Below are positions 1-4,590 of a stretch of 5,894 nucleotides of DNA, in pieces (position 1 is the stretch's first letter; every line of letters begins with the position of its first letter). Below the pieces are notes generated by a model that was not told where the DNA came from, ran no database searches, and saw only the letters and a list, made by a program, of their open reading frames with translations. The stretch covers positions 1 to 5,894 of the forward strand of contig PKWS01000317.1 of the NCBI GenBank assembly GCA_003132105.1, written 5' to 3'. Origin of the DNA: Desulfosporosinus sp. GTDB taxonomy: Bacteria > Bacillota > Desulfitobacteriia > Desulfitobacteriales > Desulfitobacteriaceae. Position numbers and translations under genes: made by a program.

Positions 1-28
1 ATTGTGCGGGGACAGAGAGGAGTTCACT

Positions 29-406
29 ATGTTGGGGCATGACGTTATTCATCTTCGTGGACTGGAATTTTATGCTTACCATGGAGTATTACCAGAGGAA
101 CAAGTTTTAGGACAGAGATTTTTGATCGATATGGATCTTTTTTCTGATCTGAGCCTGGCGGGATCTTCAGACCAAGTAGGGGATACTATCCACTATGGCG
201 AGGTGTATCAAGTAATAAAGGCATGTGTTACAGGAGATAGTCATCAATTGTTGGAACACTTGGCAGAGGATATAGCGCAACGCGTTTTGGGACAGTTTCC
301 TTGTACGTCTGTACGGGTTGAGGTGCATAAACCCCAAGCCCCGATTCCTGGGATTTTCAGAGATGTTTCGGTGGAGATTTGGCGGGAGGTAGGAGAGAGA
401 GCATGA
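29..406 (+). CDS. folB: Dihydroneopterin aldolase (FolB)
   Basis: This 125-residue cytoplasmic enzyme of folate synthesis converts 7,8-dihydroneopterin to 6-hydroxymethyl-dihydropterin and glycolaldehyde. Its length is typical of the family. The N-terminal FYAYHGVLPEE segment (residues 14-24) carries the expected glutamate (E24). DTIHYGEV holds the pterin-site tyrosine (Y56), LLEHLAE holds E76, and VHKPQAPIPG holds the catalytic lysine (K101). These align with E22, Y54, E74 and K100 of the Staphylococcus aureus enzyme as I remember it. I chose ATG 29 because a GAGAGGAG ribosome binding site (15-22) lies six bases upstream. The frame is open to the left edge through a TTG at position 2, but that extension does not look like family sequence. 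The stop overlaps the folK start as ATGA, which indicates translational coupling. The start of this operon, possibly with folP, lies outside the window. Confidence 0.96.
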   Translation: MLGHDVIHLRGLEFYAYHGVLPEEQVLGQRFLIDMDLFSDLSLAGSSDQVGDTIHYGEVYQVIKACVTGDSHQLLEHLAEDIAQRVLGQFPCTSVRVEVHKPQAPIPGIFRDVSVEIWREVGERA

Positions 407-870
407 GGGCGTTTTTAGGGTTGGGTAGTAATTTAGGAGACCGAGCCCATTATCTAGAAGAGGCGATCTCTGCCTTGGCGAGCCCATTAATAAAGGTTGA
501 GGCTACTTCACTAATTTATGAAACAGAGCCCTGGGGTTTAATGGACCAACCCTTGTACTGGAATCAGGTTATTGAGGTTGAAACATCCCTTGTGCCCTTA
601 GAACTCCTTCATGTTTGTCAGGAGATTGAACATCGACTTGGACGAGAACGCAAGGTACATTGGGGTCCTCGAACGATTGACATTGACCTGCTTATTTATG
701 ATAATATAGTAAGTGAGTCTGAAGAATTAATCTTGCCTCATCCTTATCTGGAAGAACGGGCTTTTGTACTTGCCCCTTTGCGAGAGATCGCACCGAAACT
801 TGTGTTGCCATCGGGAAGATCCATTACTGAAGTATCCGGAGAAGGAAAGGTGCACGCCCTTACCACTTAG
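403..870 (+). CDS. folK: 2-Amino-4-hydroxy-6-hydroxymethyldihydropteridine pyrophosphokinase (FolK)
   Basis: FolK transfers pyrophosphate from ATP to 6-hydroxymethyl-7,8-dihydropterin, the step after FolB, and so supplies the substrate of dihydropteroate synthase. The 155-residue protein has the full set of family motifs. These are FLGLGSNLGDR at the N terminus (residues 4-14), YETEPWG (39-45) in a substrate loop, a stretch rich in Arg and Lys ending in GPRTIDIDLL (88-97), and LPHPYLEERAFVL (111-123). D93 and D95 of that third motif are the magnesium-binding aspartates. I chose ATG 403, which overlaps the folB stop, because the protein then begins MRAFLGLGSN as expected and purine-rich AGGAGAG (391-397) serves as ribosome binding site. 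An upstream start at 379 would add eight residues that do not fit the family. Nothing suggests truncation. The gene appears to be the last of the folate operon, since an intrinsic terminator follows about 180 bp downstream. Confidence 0.96.
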   Translation: MRAFLGLGSNLGDRAHYLEEAISALASPLIKVEATSLIYETEPWGLMDQPLYWNQVIEVETSLVPLELLHVCQEIEHRLGRERKVHWGPRTIDIDLLIYDNIVSESEELILPHPYLEERAFVLAPLREIAPKLVLPSGRSITEVSGEGKVHALTT

Positions 871-1046
871 GAAGGATAAAGAAAACACACTTTTGAAACA
901 CCCAATACCAGACGATATCGAAAGAGTCGTACTGTTATAGGTGAAATTCAATCATAATAAGAGATCGACATAAAAGCTACAGAGAAAAACGTAAATAAGT
1001 AAAACCGCTTGGATCCATTTGACTGAGACGGAGGGGGAATTTGTGT
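871..1046. other. AT-rich intergenic stretch after folK
   Basis: This stretch is about 35 percent GC (42 of 120 bases over 901-1020), clearly lower than the genes and than the following 300 bases. I see no credible coding sequence in it. It presumably forms the 3' untranslated end of the folB-folK transcript, and may also hold the promoter for the downstream leader. The best promoter-like element is an extended -10, TG-t-TATAGG at 933-941, without a convincing -35 box. CATAAT at 953-958 and TTGAAA at 893-898 are further weak matches. None of these is good enough to call as a promoter. Confidence 0.4.
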
Positions 1047-1102
1047 ACCTTCACGCTAGTGAGGGTGTTTTTTATTTAGTCGACAAGCAAGTGCATTGGT
1101 GA
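1043..1102 (+). CDS. Possible 19-codon leader peptide overlapping the terminator
   Basis: A GTG at 1043 follows a strong GGAGGGGG ribosome binding site (1030-1037) at five bases. It opens a 19-codon frame that ends in TGA at 1100-1102. The predicted peptide, MYLHASEGVFYLVDKQVHW, matches no family I recognise. The intrinsic terminator (1047-1077) lies entirely inside this frame, so a translating ribosome would cover the hairpin. That arrangement would suit an attenuator. The frame could equally be chance, because the only support is the quality of the ribosome binding site. There is no clear run of one amino acid that would name a sensed metabolite: three internal Val, two Leu, two Tyr, two His, one Trp. 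After the TGA the same frame stays open to 1213, but no start with a ribosome binding site serves that part. Confidence 0.22.
   Translation: MYLHASEGVFYLVDKQVHW
1047..1077 (+). terminator. Rho-independent terminator
   Basis: ACCTTCAC (1047-1054) pairs with GTGAGGGT (1059-1066) over eight base pairs, including one T-G wobble, around a GCTA tetraloop. It is followed after one G by TTTTTTATTT (1068-1077). This is a standard intrinsic terminator for + strand transcription. It most simply ends the folB-folK transcript. If a promoter lies between folK and this point, it could instead be an attenuator in the leader of the DUF2520-panC-panD transcript. Confidence 0.85.
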
Positions 1103-1105
1103 CTA

Positions 1106-1365
1106 GTGCTCAATCTGCGCGCTATGTACTCGGTCGTAGCTAATCCCTGGCGAACCAGGCCAGAGGAAGTTTCTTGGCTTAGGGAGCACGGAGAGAGGAA
1201 TCGCGTCAATTAGCGCAGTCGATAAGGCGTGAAGAAACGCATTGGGACTTGTCCATGGATGGTGATAGACGAGGCGAGCGATGGAACACAATAGTCTCCG
1301 GTGGAGATTATCGCCAAGGCGCTGACCCACAACGAACACTTATCGCCGTAGGATGCTGCGAACGG
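1106..1365 (+). promoter_or_regulatory. Candidate structured leader RNA of unknown class
   Basis: This noncoding stretch is about 54 percent GC (161 of 300 bases over 1081-1380), against about 35 percent just upstream. By eye I find a mutually compatible set of helices: 1115-1120 with 1213-1218, 1121-1126 with 1135-1140, 1146-1150 with 1155-1159 (CGAA loop), 1220-1226 with 1339-1345, 1227-1230 with 1237-1240, 1248-1253 with 1268-1273, 1274-1277 with 1311-1314, 1292-1299 with 1303-1310, and 1346-1349 with 1362-1365. Several helices abut with no unpaired base between them, as in compact RNAs. A further perfect pairing, 1106-1111 with 1184-1189, crosses the first helix and would be either a pseudoknot or a switch alternative. 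The element ends 17 bases before the ribosome binding site of the DUF2520 gene, with no terminator between. It is therefore best read as a 5' leader, perhaps a riboswitch. I could not match it to a class I know. The fold was not computed. Confidence 0.4.
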
Positions 1366-1382
1366 GCCAATAAACTGACGTT

Positions 1383-1390
1383 AAGGAGGG
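1383..1390 (+). promoter_or_regulatory. Ribosome binding site fixing the DUF2520 start
   Basis: AAGGAGGG lies five bases before ATG 1396. It is the strongest Shine-Dalgarno sequence near this gene. It decides against starting the protein at the in-frame TTG 1249 or ATG 1255, which would add about 49 residues that do not resemble the family. Confidence 0.9.
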
Positions 1391-1395
1391 ACGAG

Positions 1396-2301
1396 ATGAA
1401 ATTTGGGGTTATTGGAACTGGAATTGTAGGCACGGCCTTGGCCGTGCGATTAGAAGAAGCGGGGCATGAATGTATAGGGGTTCATACCCGAAGTCGTCTC
1501 TCGTATGAGCGGTTTCGTAGATATTTAAATATTGACCATCTTATGTTAGAAGAGCTCGTTCCCTTGGCTGATATTTTGTTTATTACTACACAGGATGGAA
1601 TGATTCGAACGGTTGCAGAGAATCTGAGCACAAATGCCCTCATGAAACCGGGACAAGTGTGGATTCACTGTTCTGGATCACTCCCTTCAGATGTGTTACG
1701 TGTTAAGGAGAGTTTACCCATACATTGCTTATCGTTACATCCCCTTCAGGCATTTGCGAGTGTGGAGAAGGCGTTGGCTATTCTTTTGGGAACGCATTTC
1801 GGGATCGAAGGAGACAACGAGGAGCTGGGAGAGAGAATTGTCAAGGATTTAGGTGGGATTCCACATCATATCTTGGCAGCCCAGAAGTCACTCTATCATG
1901 CGGGTGCGGTTGTGGCCTCTAATTATTTGGTGGTTCTTGCTTCTTTGGCGGTAGAACTTTTTGCTGAAGCAGGGATTCAAGCAGAAGAAGCCTTGGCCTC
2001 CTTGTTGCCGCTGATGAGAGGGACACTTTATAATTTGGAACAGGTAGGATTACCCCAAGCATTGACTGGGCCGATTGCACGCGGGGATGCTCAAGTGGTA
2101 CAAGGCCACTTAGACCACTTGCCACCAAAACTTGTGGAGATTTATAAGGGATTGGGTTTAAAAGCTTTGGAGCTGGGAGAAAACAAAAAGGCCCAGCAGG
2201 GATTAAGCTATCCGCAGGAGGCTCTAAACCTGCTGAAATCATCACTCGGAAAATCAGGTGTAGCAGATCGCGATGAAGTAGGTCGGTTAGCCCTCGGATA
2301 A
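1396..2301 (+). CDS. Rossmann-fold and DUF2520 domain protein, candidate ketopantoate reductase
   Basis: This is a 301-residue predicted cytoplasmic NAD(P)-dependent dehydrogenase-like protein. The N terminus KFGVIGTGIVG (residues 2-12) has the GxGxxG dinucleotide-binding loop. IHCSGSL (90-96) and LSLHPLQAF (112-120) follow at the end of the Rossmann domain. The helical C-terminal half has the pattern K164-xx-YH-x-A through SN176, and TGPIARGD (224-231); I associate both with the DUF2520 family. The overall design resembles ketopantoate reductases and 6-phosphogluconate dehydrogenase-like proteins. It sits 28 bp upstream of panC in the same operon, and no panE is in the window. PanG enzymes are a known precedent for ketopantoate reductases unlike PanE. 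Assigning that reaction here is inference; the family is often annotated only as DUF2520. The start is fixed by the strong ribosome binding site at 1383-1390. Confidence 0.88.
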   Translation: MKFGVIGTGIVGTALAVRLEEAGHECIGVHTRSRLSYERFRRYLNIDHLMLEELVPLADILFITTQDGMIRTVAENLSTNALMKPGQVWIHCSGSLPSDVLRVKESLPIHCLSLHPLQAFASVEKALAILLGTHFGIEGDNEELGERIVKDLGGIPHHILAAQKSLYHAGAVVASNYLVVLASLAVELFAEAGIQAEEALASLLPLMRGTLYNLEQVGLPQALTGPIARGDAQVVQGHLDHLPPKLVEIYKGLGLKALELGENKKAQQGLSYPQEALNLLKSSLGKSGVADRDEVGRLALG

Positions 2302-2313
2302 AGGAAACTTAAG

Positions 2314-2323
2314 AAAGGTGGAG
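2314..2323 (+). promoter_or_regulatory. Ribosome binding site supporting a TTG start for panC
   Basis: AAAGGTGGAG lies six bases before TTG 2330. It contains the alternative GTG start (2318-2320), so both cannot be used together in the normal way. With the TTG start, PanC begins MKRTSHISELR, close to the usual family N terminus (Bacillus subtilis begins MRQITDISQLK as I recall). Confidence 0.6.
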
Positions 2324-2329
2324 ATAGAC

Positions 2330-3187
2330 TTGAAGAGAACTTCGCATATTTCTGAACTGCGCGAAATAATTGCCATGGAAAGAAGGCGGGGACGAAAAAT
2401 TGCACTCATACCCACTATGGGTTATTTGCATCGGGGACATTTGGCGTTAGTTGAGCAAGCCAAACAAACCGGGGCCTTCATCGTGCTAAGCATTTTCGTT
2501 AATTCCTTACAATTTGGTCCAAATGAAGACTATTCGAGTTACCCTAGGGATTTGGAGCGAGATGCCCATTTGGTGGAAGTTGCAGGGGTTGATGCACTCT
2601 TTCATCCAACTTCTGAGGAAATGTATCCTCGCCCGATGGTCACCTATGTTGAGGTGGGTCAGCTGGATACTGTGCTCTGCGGAGTAAAGCGTCCCGGACA
2701 TTTTCGAGGAGTGGCAACGGTTGTAAGTAAGTTGTTTCATATTGTTCAGCCTGACTTAGCTTTTTTTGGGCAGAAGGATTATCAACAATATTTGGTCATC
2801 CAGCGCATGGTGAGTGATCTGAATCTTCCAATTGAGGTTTGTCCTGTCCCCATTGTTCGCGAGGAAGATGGGCTGGCTTTAAGCTCGCGTAATGTCTTTT
2901 TGACTTCGGAACAACGGCAAGAAGCTAAGGTTTTGTTCCAGAGTCTTAACGAGGCGGAAACGTGTTTGCAAGCAGGAGAACGATCAGCACGGGAAATTGA
3001 AAAACAGTTACGAGATAGAATTTCTCGTCAGTGCCATGGCGTAATTGACTATGTGGAAGTACGGGATGCGGGAGACTTGTCTGAAGTAACCATTATAGAG
3101 CGCCCGGTACTTATCGCTCTAGCGGTTAAGTTCGGATCAACGCGCTTGATTGATAACAAAGTGGTGGAGGTTGATCGCTATGTTTAG
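2330..3187 (+). CDS. panC: Pantothenate synthetase (pantoate-beta-alanine ligase, PanC)
   Basis: PanC joins pantoate and beta-alanine using ATP, through a pantoyl-adenylate, to make pantothenate for CoA synthesis. The predicted 285-residue protein matches the family length. The adenylate-forming motif PTMGYLHRGH spans residues 28-37 with both histidines (H34, H37). The pantoate-site region FVNSLQFGPNED keeps the glutamine (Q61). FGQKDYQQ (146-153) carries K149 and D150, and LSSRN (183-187) is the KMSKS-like loop. One oddity is a serine at residue 59, where most family members I know have proline (VNPxQF). I chose TTG 2330 because of ribosome binding site spacing and family alignment; GTG 2318 would add four residues. 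The gene overlaps panD by eight bases, so the two are probably translated together and the product of PanD feeds PanC directly. Confidence 0.95.
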   Translation: MKRTSHISELREIIAMERRRGRKIALIPTMGYLHRGHLALVEQAKQTGAFIVLSIFVNSLQFGPNEDYSSYPRDLERDAHLVEVAGVDALFHPTSEEMYPRPMVTYVEVGQLDTVLCGVKRPGHFRGVATVVSKLFHIVQPDLAFFGQKDYQQYLVIQRMVSDLNLPIEVCPVPIVREEDGLALSSRNVFLTSEQRQEAKVLFQSLNEAETCLQAGERSAREIEKQLRDRISRQCHGVIDYVEVRDAGDLSEVTIIERPVLIALAVKFGSTRLIDNKVVEVDRYV

Positions 3188-3563
3188 AATGATGATGAAA
3201 TCTAAAATTCATAAAGCGACCGTGACTGAGGCGAATCTTCAATATGTGGGAAGTATAACGATTGACATCGCACTGCTCGAAGCAGCAGATATCTTACCGA
3301 ATGAGAAGGTCCAGGTTGTGAACAACAACAATGGGGCAAGGCTTGAAACTTATGTTATTCCCGGAGAGCGAAACTCAGGGGTGATTTGCCTAAATGGTGC
3401 AGCTGCTCGTCAAGTGCAAGTCGGCGACCAAGTCATTATTATTTCTTATGCAATGTTAACCGATGAAGCAGCCCATAAGTATAACCCGAAAGTAGTCTTT
3501 GTCAATGATGTAAACCTTCAAACTAAGATTGTTTCAGAAGAAGTCCATGGACAAAAATCTTGA
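3180..3563 (+). CDS. panD: Aspartate 1-decarboxylase proenzyme (PanD)
   Basis: PanD decarboxylates L-aspartate to beta-alanine, the second substrate of PanC. It is made as a proenzyme that cleaves itself between Gly24 and Ser25 to give a pyruvoyl group. The cleavage context YVGSITID is present at residues 22-29. Conserved K9, R54 and Y58 are visible in KSKIH and NGARLETY. Further family blocks are LPNEKVQVVNNNNGAR and the glycine-rich segment GVICLNGAAAR. The length is 127 residues, as in Bacillus. I chose ATG 3180, inside the end of panC, because the protein then begins MFRMMMKSKIH, matching relatives that start MYRTMM. GGAGG (3166-3170) is the ribosome binding site. ATG codons at 3189, 3192 and 3195 are in frame, but a start there would shorten the conserved N terminus. 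The open frame upstream of 3180 is only panC sequence read in another frame. Confidence 0.96.
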   Translation: MFRMMMKSKIHKATVTEANLQYVGSITIDIALLEAADILPNEKVQVVNNNNGARLETYVIPGERNSGVICLNGAAARQVQVGDQVIIISYAMLTDEAAHKYNPKVVFVNDVNLQTKIVSEEVHGQKS

Positions 3564-3589
3564 CAAGGTGAGTCGGAATGGCCTAGTAT
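3560..3589 (+). promoter_or_regulatory. Predicted sigma-A-type promoter for nadA-nadB
   Basis: A perfect TTGACA (3560-3565), overlapping the panD stop codon, is followed after 18 bases by TAGTAT (3584-3589), which matches four of six consensus positions. Transcription would begin near 3595-3597 and give a leader of about 35 bases before nadA. This is the best promoter match I see in the window. It suggests that the NAD genes can be transcribed independently of the pantothenate genes, in addition to any read-through. Confidence 0.5.
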
Positions 3590-3606
3590 TTAGAAAAGAT
3601 TCCGAC
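3572..3606. repeat. 8-bp inverted repeat around the predicted nadA promoter
   Basis: GTCGGAAT (3572-3579) and ATTCCGAC (3599-3606) are perfect inverted copies separated by 19 bases, with half-site centres 27 bp apart. One half lies in the promoter spacer and the other just after the predicted transcription start. As DNA this would suit a dimeric repressor. As RNA, in transcripts reading through from panD, it would form an 8-bp stem with a 19-base loop. There is no T-run after it, so it is not an intrinsic terminator. Confidence 0.6.
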
Positions 3607-3629
3607 AATCTAGAGGGAGATGGTAGTAT

Positions 3630-4562
3630 ATGGATTATGGAATGAGAATGAACGTAGAGTTGTTTCAGACTTTAGCCGAGGAGATTGAAGTACTTAAAAA
3701 ACAACGTAAAGCAGTTATCTTAGCCCACTATTATCAAAGACCTGAGATTCAGGATATAGCCGATTTTGTTGGGGACTCGCTGCAACTGAGTCAAGAAGCA
3801 GCTAAAACAGACGCCGAAGTCATTGTGTTTTGCGGTGTCCATTTCATGGCTGAAAGTGCGGCTATTCTATCACCAGATAAAGTGGTAATATTACCCGAGT
3901 CAAAGGCGGGTTGCCCTATGGCGGACATGGTTGATGCTGAAGGTTTACGGGCCTATAAAAAGAGGGTTCCCGGAGTTAAAGTGGTCTGTTATGTTAATTC
4001 TTCTGCAGAAGTTAAAGCGGAGAGTGATATCTGTTGCACTTCCTCCAATGCGGTAAAAGTAGTACAGTCTTTACAGGGGCAAGATATTCTATTTATCCCA
4101 GATGAAAATCTTGGACGTTATGCTTCACAAATCCTTGGACGAACACTTCAGCTATGGCCTGGGTACTGTAAAACGCATGACCGATTGACGAAGGAAGACA
4201 TTCTTAAGGCCAGAAAAGAGCATCCGTTAGCTAAAGTGATCGTACACCCAGAATGTCGGGAAGAGATTTGCCAGGAAGCTGATTATATAGGTTCAACAGC
4301 AGGATTAATCGCGTATGCTCAGAGCTCTGAGAAGCGAGAATTTATTGTGGGGACGGAGTCCGGGATTTTACACCGACTCCATCAGGTTTGTCCAGATAAA
4401 GAATTCTATCTCGCTTCAGAACGCTTGGTTTGCCCGAATATGAAATTAACAACGTTAGATAAAGTTAGAGATGCGCTACTTGCTCTTTCTCCCCGTATTA
4501 CGGTGAAAGAAGAAATACGAGTGAAAGCCAAAGAAGCACTAGACAGAATGCTGGCCTTGTAA
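3630..4562 (+). CDS. nadA: Quinolinate synthase (NadA)
   Basis: NadA condenses iminoaspartate from NadB with dihydroxyacetone phosphate to form quinolinate, using a [4Fe-4S] cluster. This 310-residue protein is of the short type, like the Thermotoga enzyme. The N terminus has ILAHYYQ and DFVGDSLQLS. The three cysteines expected to hold the cluster are C95 in AGCPMADM, C180 in WPGYC, and C268 in LVCPNMK. YVNSSAEVKA, CCTSSNAVKV, PDENLGRY, VIVHPEC and GTESGILH are further substrate-site blocks. Extra cysteines such as C68 in VFCGVHFMAE are not expected cluster ligands. I chose ATG 3630, with GAGGGAGA (3613-3620) as ribosome binding site. ATG 3642 or 3648 would remove four or six residues and cannot be excluded. 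The gene is followed 28 bp later by nadB, and the two enzymes act in sequence. A labile cluster of this kind fits an anaerobic host. Confidence 0.96.
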   Translation: MDYGMRMNVELFQTLAEEIEVLKKQRKAVILAHYYQRPEIQDIADFVGDSLQLSQEAAKTDAEVIVFCGVHFMAESAAILSPDKVVILPESKAGCPMADMVDAEGLRAYKKRVPGVKVVCYVNSSAEVKAESDICCTSSNAVKVVQSLQGQDILFIPDENLGRYASQILGRTLQLWPGYCKTHDRLTKEDILKARKEHPLAKVIVHPECREEICQEADYIGSTAGLIAYAQSSEKREFIVGTESGILHRLHQVCPDKEFYLASERLVCPNMKLTTLDKVRDALLALSPRITVKEEIRVKAKEALDRMLAL

Positions 4563-4590
4563 GCAGCAAAAAAAGCAGGGGATGGGCATA

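Noticed and set aside
893..958. Promoter for the leader transcript in the AT-rich spacer
   Set aside because: Candidate -10 elements (TATAGG 936-941, CATAAT 953-958) lack a credible -35 box at normal spacing. They are noted in the intergenic entry but not called as a promoter.
1106..1213. Small reading frame from GTG 1106 (35 codons), in the same frame as the possible leader peptide
   Set aside because: It has no ribosome binding site and no recognisable product, and it overlaps proposed helices. A read-through or selenocysteine reading of the TGA at 1100 has no support.
1268..1315. Resemblance to the glmS ribozyme core (GACGAGG and GGTGGAGATTATCG)
   Set aside because: Short matches only. 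The order and pairing of the elements do not follow the glmS fold as I know it, and no glmS gene follows.
1103..1339. 78-codon minus-strand reading frame across the leader region
   Set aside because: It matches no known family and lies over the paired helices on the other strand. It is best explained as the antisense of a structured RNA.
1249..1395. In-frame N-terminal extension of the DUF2520 protein starting at TTG 1249
   Set aside because: The extra 49 residues do not resemble the family, which begins just before the Rossmann loop. A strong ribosome binding site sits directly before ATG 1396. The open frame is explained by chance in a GC-rich structured stretch.
871..1395. T-box, TPP, lysine, cobalamin or THF riboswitch
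   Set aside because: None of the signature boxes I know for these classes (for example the T-box AGGGTGGTACCGCG or the TPP CTGAGA-ACCTGA pair) is present.
3572..3606. Intrinsic terminator between panD and nadA
   Set aside because: The 8-bp inverted repeat has a 19-base loop and no following T-run, so it does not fit a rho-independent terminator.
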